This document shows, piece after piece, positions 23,355 through 33,871 of a DNA stretch of 62,538 nucleotides; positions within the stretch are counted from its first letter, which is position 1, and the number at the start of each line of letters is the position of its first letter. The notes beneath the pieces were generated by a model. The model saw nothing but the letters and a program-made list of their open reading frames with translations, ran no database searches and had not been told where the DNA came from. Made by a program: the position numbers and the translations under genes. This DNA is from an uncultured Agromyces sp. (GTDB lineage: Bacteria > Actinomycetota > Actinomycetes > Actinomycetales > Microbacteriaceae): NCBI GenBank assembly GCA_913053875.1, contig CAJXGN010000016.1, forward strand, positions 1 to 62,538, read 5' to 3'.

Positions 23355-23434
23355 GCGTGCGAGCCGTAGGAGATCCCGCGCGTGTCGCCACGCCAGCCCG
23401 GTGTGTCGCCCATCGAGTCCTACGTTTCGCACGC
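23355..23434. repeat. GTGCGAAACG palindromic repeat, copy A (single unit)
   Basis: The left arm 23355-23371 and right arm 23418-23434 are inverted copies of GCGTGCGAAACGTAGGA with two mismatches in 17; inner GTGTCG blocks are also mirrored. The same arm recurs at 34363-34439 and 39202-39277. It lies between convergent genes. Confidence 0.75.
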
Positions 23435-23471
23435 GGCGGCCTCGGGCACGGCTGCGTGCCACAGGGGCCCG

Positions 23472-24098
23472 TCAGTCCGCACGAACGACGAGGTCGGCCG
23501 ACCCGCGGCGCGCGATGACGGCGCGTGCGTTCACCTCGTCGACGTCGCGCACCCACGCCTCGGCGGCACCCGGCGTCTTGCCGAACTCGACGTGGCGGGC
23601 GACCAGCCGCGCGTGCCGCACCTCGTCGGGCACGTCGACGAACCAGGTCTCGGCGAGCACCGACGGCACCAGCGACCACGGTTCGGCGTCGATCAGCAGG
23701 TAGTTGCCCTCGGTCACGACGAGCTGCACGTCGGGCTCGATCGGCACGGCCCCCGCGAGGGGCTGCTCGAGCGTCCGCTCGAAGCCAGGTGCGTAGACGA
23801 TCTCGCGCGACTCGGCCACGCGCCGCAGCGTTGCCAGGTACCCCCACCCGTCGAACGTGTCGATCGCGCCCTTTCGCCCCAGCCGGCCGAGCCGCGCGAG
23901 CTCCACGTCTGCGAGGTGGAACCCGTCCATCGGCAGCAGGGCGGCACGGATGCCCCGGGCCCCGACGCCCGCGACCACCGCATCCGCCAGCGTGGACTTG
24001 CCCGCACCGGGCGCCCCGGTGATGCCGAGGATCGCGCGGCCTCGCCCGCCCGCGTGTCGCACCAACTCGACGGCACGGTCGAGCATCTGATCATCCAC
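23472..24098 (-). CDS. P-loop sugar kinase (FrcK/uridine-kinase-like)
   Basis: A 208-residue P-loop kinase: Walker A GITGAPGAGKST (about 25-36), MDGFHLAD (about 57), a Walker-B-like VVTEGNYLLID (about 129) and RHVEFGKTPGAAEAWV. It belongs to the nucleoside/nucleotide kinase-like group that includes FrcK of fructose ABC operons, which is separate from PfkB or FGGY kinases. GTG 24098 overlaps the stop of the upstream epimerase gene. As the last gene of the ABC operon it probably phosphorylates the imported or processed sugar. Confidence 0.78.
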   Translation of the reverse strand: MDDQMLDRAVELVRHAGGRGRAILGITGAPGAGKSTLADAVVAGVGARGIRAALLPMDGFHLADVELARLGRLGRKGAIDTFDGWGYLATLRRVAESREIVYAPGFERTLEQPLAGAVPIEPDVQLVVTEGNYLLIDAEPWSLVPSVLAETWFVDVPDEVRHARLVARHVEFGKTPGAAEAWVRDVDEVNARAVIARRGSADLVVRAD

Positions 24099-24975
24099 GG
24101 CCGGCGCTGACGGCGAGCTGGTTGGACATGAAGCGATGCGCGTGCGCCGCGAGGTCCTCTCCGTCGTCCCACAGGTCGCGCCAGACCGCGAGGTCGTCCG
24201 AGAGGCCGCGCGCCACCACACTGGAGGAGAACGACTCGAACGTGATCGGGCCCGAGTAGCCGATGTCGGCCAGCGCGTGGAAGAACGGGCCGAAGTCGAG
24301 ATGCCCTGATCCGAGGTAGCCGCGGTGGTTCTCGCCGATGTGCACGTAGCCGAGACGGTCGCCGACCTCGAGCACGGGGCGGACGAAGTCGTCCTCCTCG
24401 ATGTTCATGTGGTACGTGTCGAGGTGGATCATGACGTTGTCGGCGCCGATGTCATCCGCAAGCCGCAACGCCTGGCGAGCGGTGTTCACCACGTTCGTCT
24501 CGTACCGATTGCAGATCTCGAGTCCGAGCGTCATCCCCCGGCCGTCCGCCTCCGCGGCGAGCTCGCGGATCACGCCGACGGCGTTCGCCCGCCCCCGATC
24601 GCTCAGCGAGTGTCCGTACTTGCCGAGCGCACTGTAGAGCGCGCCCGTGAAGATCGGGCCGCCCAGGTCGGAAGTCGCGGCGAGCGAGCGGCGCAGCAGT
24701 TCCGCGCCGCGCTCCACCGTCGCCGAGTCGTCGCTCGAGACGTCGGCATCGAACGCAAGTCCGCGCGAGCACGCGACCCGCAGGCCGGCGTTCTCCAGCA
24801 GCGCGCGCGTGCGGGGTACGTCGAGCGAGTCGAGGTCGTGGAGTGAGAACTCGAGCAAGTCGTAACCGGCCGCAGCTGTCTGCGTGACGGCGCGGTCGAC
24901 CTCGGCATCTGAGGTGTTGCCGGCCCAGACGAGCGCGTGGATGCCGAGCGGGTTGGGGATGGTGGTCGTACTCAC
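24091..24975 (-). CDS. ketose 3-epimerase-like TIM-barrel protein
   Basis: A 294-residue xylose-isomerase-like barrel closest in motifs to D-psicose/D-tagatose 3-epimerases. Metal ligands appear as GLEICNRYETNVVNT (Glu, about 151), MIHLDTYHMNIEE (Asp, about 184), YVHIGENHRGYLGSGHLDFG (His, about 210) and TFESFSS (Glu, about 245), the same order and context as known enzymes. These exchange configuration at C3 of ketoses (psicose with fructose). It overlaps the kinase by eight bases and follows a nucleoside hydrolase by 16 bp. Confidence 0.78.
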   Translation of the reverse strand: MSTTTIPNPLGIHALVWAGNTSDAEVDRAVTQTAAAGYDLLEFSLHDLDSLDVPRTRALLENAGLRVACSRGLAFDADVSSDDSATVERGAELLRRSLAATSDLGGPIFTGALYSALGKYGHSLSDRGRANAVGVIRELAAEADGRGMTLGLEICNRYETNVVNTARQALRLADDIGADNVMIHLDTYHMNIEEDDFVRPVLEVGDRLGYVHIGENHRGYLGSGHLDFGPFFHALADIGYSGPITFESFSSSVVARGLSDDLAVWRDLWDDGEDLAAHAHRFMSNQLAVSAGRG

Positions 24976-24991
24976 GAGCGGTTCCTTCGTC

Positions 24992-25966
24992 CTACAGATT
25001 GGTCAGAATGGTCTGGATGAGGTCATCGACGACGCGCCGGCCGTCCACGTCGACGCAGGCGCGCAGGTTCGGCGCGGCCCCGCGAATTGGAACCGTCTGC
25101 CCGGTGGTCAGCGATCCGGTCGTCTCCACGCCGATCGCCATTTCCTCGAACGTGCCGATGGAACCGTCTGCGGCGACGGCGACCGCGAGTGGGTCGTACA
25201 ACACGCAACCGTCCGCCCACTCGAACATCGGGTTGTCGAGGTACGTCGAGCAGATGTCGGCCAGCATGGTCGCAGCCTGCGAGTTCGGGGTCCATCCGCG
25301 AATCGTCTCCGCCTCGAGAACAAGTCCGGTGACGGGGTTGGTCACGTCCAAGCTCACCATCGTCAGCGGGATGCCGGCCGCGAACACGCGCGACGCGGCT
25401 TCCGGGTCGAACCAGATGTTGCACTCGGCCACCGGAGTCACGTTCCCGCGGCCATACGTGGGCTCGATTCCGAGTGCTCCGCCCATGAACACGATCGATG
25501 CGATCTGGTCGTCGATGTCGGGCGCGAGTTCGAGCGCACCGGCGATGTTCGTCTGAGGCCCCACTGCAACGATCGTCACGTCGCCCGGGTGCGCTCGCAC
25601 GGTCTCGACGATGAATTCGTCGGCGCGGCGAGCCGTCGCCACGTCCACCTCGGGAAGGGGAATACGACCCGACTTCCCTCGGTCACCTGCGTATGCAGCG
25701 CGTAGAAGCTGAGGAAGCTCCCGCGCGATCGGAGTCGCCCGTCCGATCGCAACGGGCACCTCCGGGCGTCCGGCTGCCTCGAGCACGGCCCGTGCGCCGC
25801 GAGCGCCGAGATCGGGCGGGCAGTTGCCGAACGTCGTCGTGACACCGAGCAGGTCCAACCGCGGATCCGCGAGCGCGAGGAGCAGCGCGATGGGGTCGTC
25901 CGCATCGGTCCCGGGGATACCGACGCCCGGATCGGTGTCGAGGATGATCTTGCGCGGAGTCGTCAT
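24992..25966 (-). CDS. nucleoside hydrolase (IunH-like)
   Basis: A 324-residue inosine-uridine preferring nucleoside hydrolase family protein. The Asp cluster is DTDPGVGIPGTDADDPIAL, longer than the canonical DTDPGIDD by an insertion between the two Asp groups; other marks are VAVGPQTNIAGAL, FMGGALG, ECNIWFDPEAA and a C-terminal LYDPLAV. Members hydrolyse the N-glycosidic bond using a Ca2+ held by the Asp cluster. The altered loop suggests a non-standard ribosyl substrate. ATG 25966 overlaps the ATPase stop. There is no signal peptide, so it acts after uptake. Confidence 0.87.
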   Translation of the reverse strand: MTTPRKIILDTDPGVGIPGTDADDPIALLLALADPRLDLLGVTTTFGNCPPDLGARGARAVLEAAGRPEVPVAIGRATPIARELPQLLRAAYAGDRGKSGRIPLPEVDVATARRADEFIVETVRAHPGDVTIVAVGPQTNIAGALELAPDIDDQIASIVFMGGALGIEPTYGRGNVTPVAECNIWFDPEAASRVFAAGIPLTMVSLDVTNPVTGLVLEAETIRGWTPNSQAATMLADICSTYLDNPMFEWADGCVLYDPLAVAVAADGSIGTFEEMAIGVETTGSLTTGQTVPIRGAAPNLRACVDVDGRRVVDDLIQTILTNL

Positions 25967-26790
25967 GCCTCGTCTCCCGTCTCCTCTTCATCATCCACTG
26001 TGACCGCGCCCGTCATGATGGCGACTGCCTCTGCGGGTGTGTGGGACTCCGGCGTGATGACGCCGGCACGCCGCCCGAGGCGCTGGATCTGGATTCGGTC
26101 GGCGACCTCGAACACGTTCGGCATGTTGTGACTGATCAGGATGACGCCCAGCCCTCGGGCCTTGAGCTCTCGGATCACATCGAGCACCTGGCTGGTCTCG
26201 CGCACGCCGAGTGCTGCGGTGGGCTCGTCGAGCACCACGACCCTGCTTCCGAATGCCGTGGCCCGTGCCACGGCGACGGCCTGTCGCTGGCCGCCGGAGA
26301 GCGTCTCGACGACTTGGGTGATGTCCTGCAGCGTGCGGATGCCCAGGCTGTCGACCTTCTCCGCCGCCTCCTTCCGCATTCCCGCATGGTCGAGCATTCG
26401 GAAGACGCTGCCGAGGATGCCCGGTCGACGACGTTCGCGCCCGAGGAACACATTCGAAGCGATGTCGAGCGCGGGCGCCAGCGACAGTTGCTGGTACACG
26501 GTCTCGATACCGACCTCCTGCGCGTCCTGCGGCCGACGGAACCGAACTTCGTTGCCGTCCACGCGGATGGTGCCGACGTCGGGGACTTCCGCGCCCGTGA
26601 GGCACTTGATCAGCGTCGACTTGCCTGCGCCGTTGTCCCCGATCACCGCCAGGACCTCGCCGGCGTAGAGATCGAGGTCGACCCCATCGATGGCGACGAC
26701 TGCACCGTACGTCTTCACCAGTCCGCGCGCCGACAGCACCGGTCGTTGCTGCTCGCGCATCCGGGCGGACTCCTGCTGCGTCATACTCAT
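25963..26790 (-). CDS. sugar ABC transporter ATP-binding protein (single domain)
   Basis: A 275-residue ABC ATPase with one nucleotide-binding domain: Walker A GDNGAGKST (about 51), Q-loop YQQLSL, signature LSGGQRQ (about 170), Walker B VVVLDEP and His-switch ISHN. Ribose-type importers usually have a two-domain ATPase near 500 residues; the one-domain form is typical of FrcA-like fructose importers. ATG 26790 overlaps the permease stop (ATGA). Confidence 0.9.
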   Translation of the reverse strand: MSMTQQESARMREQQRPVLSARGLVKTYGAVVAIDGVDLDLYAGEVLAVIGDNGAGKSTLIKCLTGAEVPDVGTIRVDGNEVRFRRPQDAQEVGIETVYQQLSLAPALDIASNVFLGRERRRPGILGSVFRMLDHAGMRKEAAEKVDSLGIRTLQDITQVVETLSGGQRQAVAVARATAFGSRVVVLDEPTAALGVRETSQVLDVIRELKARGLGVILISHNMPNVFEVADRIQIQRLGRRAGVITPESHTPAEAVAIMTGAVTVDDEEETGDEA

Positions 26791-27818
26791 CGCTGCGCTC
26801 CCGCCCGTCGAATCCACTGATCGAGGCTCACTGCGGCGATGATCAGCACACCGATCGCGAGTGTCTGCCAGAGCACGTCGACGCGTGCGAGCGCCAGCCC
26901 GTTTCGGAACACCCCGACGATCAGGGCGCCGATCAGGGTGCCGATCAGTCCGCCGCGACCGCCGAACAGGCTGGTGCCGCCGATCACGACCGCGGTGATC
27001 GAGTCGAGATTCGCGTCGACGGCCGAGTTCGTGGTCGCTGCCCCGACGCGCCCGATGAGCACCCACGCCGAAAGCGCGAAGATCACTCCGGCGGTGATGT
27101 AGACGCTCAGCAGGACTCGAGTCGTGCGGATGCCCGCGAGACGCGCTGCTGCCGGATCATCACCGACCGCGTAGACGTGACGCCCCCACGCCGTCTGCGA
27201 GAGCGCGTAGGCGCCGACGGCGTACAGCACGAGCACCAGCACGACGCCGACAGTCAGCTGGAACGGCCCGACGGCGAACGTCGTCGACGTCCAGGTGAGG
27301 AAGCCGCCGAGCTGGTCGCCGCGAATGGCGCGCCCACCGCTCATCAGGAGCGCGAGCGCCGTGAAGATCCCGAGCGTGCCCAAGGTCACGATGAACGGTG
27401 GGAGCTTCCACACCGACACGAGGACACCGTTCAGCAGACCCGCCAACGCACCCACGACCATGCCGACGAGGAACGCGAGCACGCCGGGCACTCCCGCCTC
27501 ACCTGCCAGGGTCCCCATCACCATGGCGACGAAGATCATGATCGCCCCTACGGAGAGGTCGATCCCCGCGGTGAGCACGATGAGCGTCTGCCCGACGGCC
27601 AGGGCGCCGATGATCGAGACCTGCTGCAGGATCAGCGAGAGATTCGCCGGTTGCAGGAAGCGGTCGTTGATGAGGGCGAAGACGATCACCGCACCGATCA
27701 GCACGACGAGCGGGCTGATCGCGGGGTGTCGGTGCAGGACGCGCTGGACGCGCTGGAGCGGCGTAAGAGGCCTGCTCCGGAACGCTTCTGCAGCGGTCTG
27801 CTGAACGGTGTGGGTCAC
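26787..27818 (-). CDS. sugar ABC transporter permease (RbsC/FrcC type)
   Basis: A 343-residue permease with about nine membrane helices and the family marks GQTLIVLTAGIDLSVGA (about 76-92), PPFIVTLGT and AARLAGI. It forms the membrane channel with the ATPase encoded next. The start ATG 27818 is about 30 bp downstream of the substrate-binding-protein stop. Confidence 0.9.
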   Translation of the reverse strand: MTHTVQQTAAEAFRSRPLTPLQRVQRVLHRHPAISPLVVLIGAVIVFALINDRFLQPANLSLILQQVSIIGALAVGQTLIVLTAGIDLSVGAIMIFVAMVMGTLAGEAGVPGVLAFLVGMVVGALAGLLNGVLVSVWKLPPFIVTLGTLGIFTALALLMSGGRAIRGDQLGGFLTWTSTTFAVGPFQLTVGVVLVLVLYAVGAYALSQTAWGRHVYAVGDDPAAARLAGIRTTRVLLSVYITAGVIFALSAWVLIGRVGAATTNSAVDANLDSITAVVIGGTSLFGGRGGLIGTLIGALIVGVFRNGLALARVDVLWQTLAIGVLIIAAVSLDQWIRRAGAQR

Positions 27819-27849
27819 GGCGTGTTCACTCCCTTGTCAGTCGCGTCGT

Positions 27850-28929
27850 TCACCAGCAGAGCTCTGCACCCTCTGCGGTGTCAATGCTGTCGAGCCCGTC
27901 GACCGGCTCGTCGGTGACGAGCGCCGTGCCCGTGTTGACGAAGTCGGAGCCGGCGCTCGGCTCGGGCAGGCTGCCGTCTTCGAGCCACTGGATGACTGCC
28001 TCGATGCCGAGCCGGCCCATCTCACTCGGGTACTGCTGCGCCACCGCTCCGAACTCCCCGCTCGCGACCGACTCGACTCCACTGCACGATCCGTCGAGCG
28101 ACACCACGAGGGCGTCCTCGTTGCCGGCGGCCTGCAGCGCCTGCACCGCTCCGACGCCCGATGTCTCGTTCGCGGTATAGACCACGTTGATGTCGGGGTT
28201 GAGCGACAGGCAGTTCTCCATAGCGGAGCGTCCGCCGTCTTCGGCGCCATTGGATGCCTCGTTGCAGACGATCTCGTAGTCTCCGCCGCTGTAGGCACCG
28301 GTCGCCGCCTCGTCGCCGTTCGCCTCGGGGTCTGCGAGGTCGATGCCCATGCCGTCGAGGAAGCCCTGGTCGCGCTGGTAGTCGACCGAGACGACCTTGT
28401 CGTCGAAGAGGTCGATGAGGGCGATGGTCGCTCGCTCCCCGTCGAGGGTGCCGGCGGCCCATTGGCCGATCAACTGGCCCGCCTCGAAGTTGTCGGTCGC
28501 GAGGGTCGCGTCGACGATGTCGAGCGGGTCGGTCGGCGTGTCGAGCGCGAGCACCAGCAGCCCTGCATCTCGCGCGCTCTGGATCGCGTCGTTCACGGCC
28601 GGGCCGTTGTTCGCGATCAGGATCGCACTGTCGCCGCGCGCGATCGCGTTCTCGATGGCCTGGATCTGGCCGTCGGCGTCGGACTGGTCCGCACCGGCAT
28701 CGACGGTCAGTTCGATTCCGGCCTCATCGGCCGCGCCCTGCGCCCCCTCGACCATCGCGGTCCAGAAGTGGTTGTCGGGGTCCTTGGTGATGATGGTGAC
28801 GTAGGTGGTCTCGCCGCCGGACGCATCTCCGGATCCACTGTCGCCGGACGCGCAGCCCGCGAGGGCGAGCGCCGAGATTGCGGCGCCGGCGACGAGGCCG
28901 GACCGGAGGAACGTGTTCTTGCGAAGCAT
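27850..28929 (-). CDS. sugar/nucleoside ABC substrate-binding lipoprotein
   Basis: A 359-residue periplasmic-binding-protein fold of the ribose/fructose class (Peripla_BP_4). Signal peptide with lipobox LAGC at about residue 25, then a Gly/Ser/Asp-rich tether. The first lobe starts TYVTIITKDPDNHFWTAMVEGAQ; ligand contacts likely include ALDTP and TANETS. It captures the ligand outside the membrane and is the first gene of the operon, as expected for the most expressed component. AAGGGAG precedes ATG 28929. Confidence 0.9.
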   Translation of the reverse strand: MLRKNTFLRSGLVAGAAISALALAGCASGDSGSGDASGGETTYVTIITKDPDNHFWTAMVEGAQGAADEAGIELTVDAGADQSDADGQIQAIENAIARGDSAILIANNGPAVNDAIQSARDAGLLVLALDTPTDPLDIVDATLATDNFEAGQLIGQWAAGTLDGERATIALIDLFDDKVVSVDYQRDQGFLDGMGIDLADPEANGDEAATGAYSGGDYEIVCNEASNGAEDGGRSAMENCLSLNPDINVVYTANETSGVGAVQALQAAGNEDALVVSLDGSCSGVESVASGEFGAVAQQYPSEMGRLGIEAVIQWLEDGSLPEPSAGSDFVNTGTALVTDEPVDGLDSIDTAEGAELCW

Positions 28930-28991
28930 CTCAACTCCCTTGGTGAGGGGCCACCGCGGGTTCGGCGGCACGGGATGACCATAGCCCCTTA

Positions 28992-29006
28992 TGACTTTGG
29001 AAGTCA
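28992..29006. promoter_or_regulatory. ROK operator in the ABC/ROK divergent promoter
   Basis: TGACTT-TGG-AAGTCA (perfect six-base arms) with another half-site GAAGTCA at 29020-29026. The region is unusually AT-rich for the window and holds both divergent promoters. Binding by the adjacent ROK repressor is inferred. Confidence 0.65.
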
Positions 29007-29085
29007 ATTAGGCTATTCTCGAAGTCATTACTTGCTGGACGAAGGAGCGCAGCGAGATGGCCGATTCGCACCGCGGGCTAGCATC

Positions 29086-30318
29086 ATGACCATGCCGCGC
29101 GCCGTCGAACCGCACCCGTGGCTGCGCGACAGCCCCGGAGCGATCCTCGGATTGTTCCGCGCGGACACCGAACCGTTGACCAAGGCGGACGTCGTGCAGC
29201 GCTCCGGTCTCTCCCGGACCGCCGTGAACGCGCGCGTGAACCCCCTGATCGACGCGGGCATCCTACGGCTTGCGCAGTCGCAGAGCACGACCGGTGGGCG
29301 TCCGGCCGAGCGATACGAACTGAATCGGGACTGGGGCGTCGTGCTGATCGCCGACATGGGGGCCACGGCCATCCGGGCGGCCGCCAGCGACCTGCGCGCG
29401 AACATCCTGGCCGAGCGCACCGAGCGCATCGACATCAGCGCAGGCCCAGACGTCGTCCTGTCCAGGGTGGAACTGTTGTTCAACGGGCTCCTCGAGGAGA
29501 CGCATCGCGTCGCCGGCGACGTCGTGGGGATCGGACTCGATGTACCCGGTCCGGTCGACCACGACCGGGGCCGTGTCGTCCGCCCGCCGATCATGACCGG
29601 ATGGCACGACTTCGACGTTCCCGGTCGCTTCTCGACAACCTACGCGGGACCGGTGCTCGTCGAGAAGGACACGAACGCGATGGCGTTCGGCGAGCAGCGC
29701 ATCGTGCACCACGACACCGACGACGTAGTCTTCGTGAAGCTCGGCACCGGTGTCGGCACCGGCATGGTGATCCGCGGAGAGATCTATCGGGGCGCCGACG
29801 GCGCCGCGGGCGACATCGGCCATATCCCGCTGGTCGGCACGAGCGAACTCGAGAGCGCACCCGTCTGCCGATGCGGCAACCGCGGCTGCATCGAGGCGTA
29901 CGCCAGCGGCTGGGCCATGGTGCGCGACCTCGATCGGCCCAACAGGCCGGTTCGCACCGTCGACGACGTCATCCGACTCGCCGAGGCGCGCGATCACGAC
30001 GCACTCCGGGCGGTCCGGCGATCAGCCGAGATCGTGGGCACTGCGGTGAGCGACCTGGTGAACATCGTCAACCCGCGCACGATCGTCGTGGGCGGGCAAC
30101 TCGCGGCGATCGAGGACGGGCTGATCGCCGGCATCCGCGAAGTCGTCTACCGCCGCTCGCTTCCGCTTGCGACCCGCGATCTGGAGATCGTGTCGAGCGA
30201 GCTGGGGTCGCGCGCGGGCGTCTACGGGCTCGCCCGTCTCGTCATCGACGAGGTCCTCTCGGCTCCGCGCATCGATCGCATCGTGGCTCGCCCGAACGCG
30301 ACCGTGCCGGCGCGCTGA
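29086..30318 (+). CDS. ROK-family transcriptional regulator
   Basis: A 410-residue regulator: N-terminal winged helix (about 20-75, TKADVVQRSGLSRTAVNARV) and a ROK sugar-sensing domain with VFVKLGTGVGTGMVI, GDIGHIPL, the zinc motif CRCGNRGCIEAYAS (about 262-275) and VVGGQLA. ROK repressors such as FrcR respond to a sugar or sugar phosphate. Two ATGs compete: 29086, and 29092, which is seven bases after TAGCAT and would suit a leaderless mRNA. It is divergent from the ABC operon and presumably represses it. Confidence 0.88.
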   Translation: MTMPRAVEPHPWLRDSPGAILGLFRADTEPLTKADVVQRSGLSRTAVNARVNPLIDAGILRLAQSQSTTGGRPAERYELNRDWGVVLIADMGATAIRAAASDLRANILAERTERIDISAGPDVVLSRVELLFNGLLEETHRVAGDVVGIGLDVPGPVDHDRGRVVRPPIMTGWHDFDVPGRFSTTYAGPVLVEKDTNAMAFGEQRIVHHDTDDVVFVKLGTGVGTGMVIRGEIYRGADGAAGDIGHIPLVGTSELESAPVCRCGNRGCIEAYASGWAMVRDLDRPNRPVRTVDDVIRLAEARDHDALRAVRRSAEIVGTAVSDLVNIVNPRTIVVGGQLAAIEDGLIAGIREVVYRRSLPLATRDLEIVSSELGSRAGVYGLARLVIDEVLSAPRIDRIVARPNATVPAR

Positions 30319-30443
30319 TCCGTCCAATCCGCCCGGCGCACCGCTCCGAACTCCTCCCCGACGGCCGATCCGATGCCGTCACGGGCCCCGCCCGACGCGA
30401 GAGCGCACGGCGCCCGACGCTCAGCAGGACGAAGGAGTACCCG

Positions 30444-31115
30444 ATGAGGAACGCAACACGAGCCGCACTCGCCGCGGCCGCCGGCATCGCGCTGGCGATC
30501 GGCGGTGCGACCGCGGCGAACGCCGCCCACGACACGAACCCGTCGCCGAAGGTGGCGAGCTACAGCTACGGCCTGAACGCGATCCAGCCGGCATCCGTGC
30601 CCGAGAGCGCCGCGAGCGGCACCACCCGGGTGAAGGCCCTGCCGAACGGCAAGCTGCAGGTCACCGTCGAGGCGTGGGGCCTGTCGCCGAACCTGCCGCA
30701 CGCGATGCACCTGCACGGCGTGCCCGGGCCGGCGACCGACATGGCCTGCCCCGGACCCGACGCGGCCGGCGCCGACGGCGTCGTCTCCGTGGTCGACGGC
30801 GCCCCGTTCTACGGCGGCATCGTGACCTCGCTCACGTCGACCGGCGACACAAGCCCGGCCAGCGCGCTCGCGCTCGACCGCTTCGCCGTGGCCGACGCGA
30901 GCGGCTACCTGTACTACCAGCGCACGTTCACCGACGTGCCGGGCTATACCGACGCCGGCACCGTGCAGGTCGTCGTGCACGGCATCGACTTCGACGGCAA
31001 CGGCGCCTACGCGTTCAACGCGGAGGACCCGTTCGCGAGCATGGCCTCGTCGCTGAGCGGCGCGATCCCGCTCGAGGCGACCGTGCCGGTGCTCTGCGGC
31101 GGCATCGCCAACTGA
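30444..31115 (+). CDS. secreted CHRD-domain protein
   Basis: A 223-residue exported protein. Signal peptide MRNATRAALAAAAGIALAIGG with cleavage after about ANAA. The remainder is a CHRD-like domain: HAMHLHGVPGPAT with two His (about 88-92), TDAGTVQVVVHGIDFDGNG, and a pair of Cys (about 96 and 219) that may form a disulphide. CHRD proteins are poorly characterised; some are Cu/Zn-SOD-like in fold. GAAGGAG precedes ATG 30444. A strong hairpin follows. Confidence 0.8.
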   Translation: MRNATRAALAAAAGIALAIGGATAANAAHDTNPSPKVASYSYGLNAIQPASVPESAASGTTRVKALPNGKLQVTVEAWGLSPNLPHAMHLHGVPGPATDMACPGPDAAGADGVVSVVDGAPFYGGIVTSLTSTGDTSPASALALDRFAVADASGYLYYQRTFTDVPGYTDAGTVQVVVHGIDFDGNGAYAFNAEDPFASMASSLSGAIPLEATVPVLCGGIAN

Positions 31116-31153
31116 CCGGGGGGAAACACGAGGGGAACAAACGGGGGGACAAA

Positions 31154-31189
31154 CGGATGCCCCGGGGCCACGCGGCCCCGGGGCATCCG
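31154..31189 (+). terminator. perfect 16-bp terminator stem built from the CGGATGCC motif
   Basis: CGGATGCCCCGGGGCC, loop ACGC, then the exact complement. The stem begins and ends with the octamer overrepresented across the window, so the motif occurs here as an inverted pair. It lies between the CHRD gene and the convergent PhoD-like gene. Confidence 0.8.
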
Positions 31190-31246
31190 CTCGTCTCGGC
31201 AGTCGTCGCCGTCGCTCCCCGCGACGCAGGGCCCGCCGCCCGGAAC

Positions 31247-33025
<1,779 letters not shown>

Positions 33026-33097
33026 GCCCTCTGTTCTAGCGGGCCGTTCGCGCGCCGTCACGGGGTTGCGCCGGGCGCCGGCTTCTCCTAGCCGGGC

Positions 33098-33775
33098 TCA
33101 CGCCCCGAAGTACCGTCCCGGTCGGTGGTTCAGCGCGAGCACCAGGTTGAGCAGCGCAGCGCCGAGCAGCGAGTAGACGAGCCCCAGCGGGCTGATGGTC
33201 GCGATCGCGGCGAGCACGGTGAGGAGGTCGAACGCCATCTGCACGTAGCCGGCGCGCCAACCGAGGCGCTCCTGCGCGAGCAGCGCGACGACGTTGTAGC
33301 CCCCGAGGCTCGCACCGTGCCGGAACAGCACGAGCAGGCCGATGCCCGCGAGCAGGTTGCCGGCGATCGCGCCGTACAGCGGGTCGATCTCGAACCCCGG
33401 CATGGCGAGCGGATGCAACGACGACAGCGCCGACACCGCCACGATCGCGATCGCGGTCTTGACCGTGAACCGCCAGCCCTTCCGCAGGGCCGCGAGCACG
33501 AAGAACGGCAGGTTCACGCCGAGGAACACGAGGCCGAACGGGATGCCCGTGACGTAGCCGATCAGCAGCGAGAGTCCGGCCGTGCCGCCGGTCACCATCT
33601 GCGCGCTGTTCAGCAGGAACAGGCCGAGGGATGCCACGAAGACACCGGTCGCCATGCCGGTGACGTCGTCCACGAACGAGTGGCGCACGGATGCCGCGGG
33701 GCCGCCGGCCGGCACAGCGGGCGCGTCGGCAGGGCGGGCGTCGGCAGCGGGGCGCGAGTCGGTCGTCATGATCAC
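33098..33775 (-). CDS. YitT/YczE-family membrane protein
   Basis: A 225-residue protein with a disordered Ala/Pro-rich head and about five to six membrane helices carrying the family pattern MVTGGTAGLSLLIGYVTGIPFGLVF and GASLGGYNVVALLAQ. The family's role is unknown, with small-molecule transport suggested. It faces an Lrp/AsnC-type regulator divergently, which suggests amino-acid-responsive expression. ATG 33775 or 33769. Confidence 0.82.
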   Translation of the reverse strand: MIMTTDSRPAADARPADAPAVPAGGPAASVRHSFVDDVTGMATGVFVASLGLFLLNSAQMVTGGTAGLSLLIGYVTGIPFGLVFLGVNLPFFVLAALRKGWRFTVKTAIAIVAVSALSSLHPLAMPGFEIDPLYGAIAGNLLAGIGLLVLFRHGASLGGYNVVALLAQERLGWRAGYVQMAFDLLTVLAAIATISPLGLVYSLLGAALLNLVLALNHRPGRYFGA

Positions 33776-33794
33776 CGATCATCGGTTCGACCTG

Positions 33795-33812
33795 CCGAGT
33801 GTCGCAACTCGG
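33795..33812. promoter_or_regulatory. inverted repeat between the YitT and Lrp genes
   Basis: CCGAGT-GTCGCA-ACTCGG (perfect six-base arms) overlaps a second pairing TGTCGCA (33800-33806)/TGCGACA (33824-33830). It is the likely binding region for the Lrp-type regulator encoded next. Confidence 0.5.
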
Positions 33813-33871
33813 TAGCATCCGACTGCGACAGATGCTCACATCGGCGCGGATGATGCGGCAGAATGCGCAGC

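Noticed and set aside
23472..24098. The P-loop kinase as uridine kinase or phosphoribulokinase
   Set aside because: Motifs are shared, but its place at the end of an FrcBCA-like operon fits the FrcK-type sugar kinase better; the two cannot be separated without assay.
29057..29089. Ten-codon ORF (MADSHRGLAS-type) overlapping the ROK start by ATGA
   Set aside because: It has a GGAG upstream, but a TAGCAT box six to seven bases before the ROK ATG explains the start better; the peptide has no feature of a leader.
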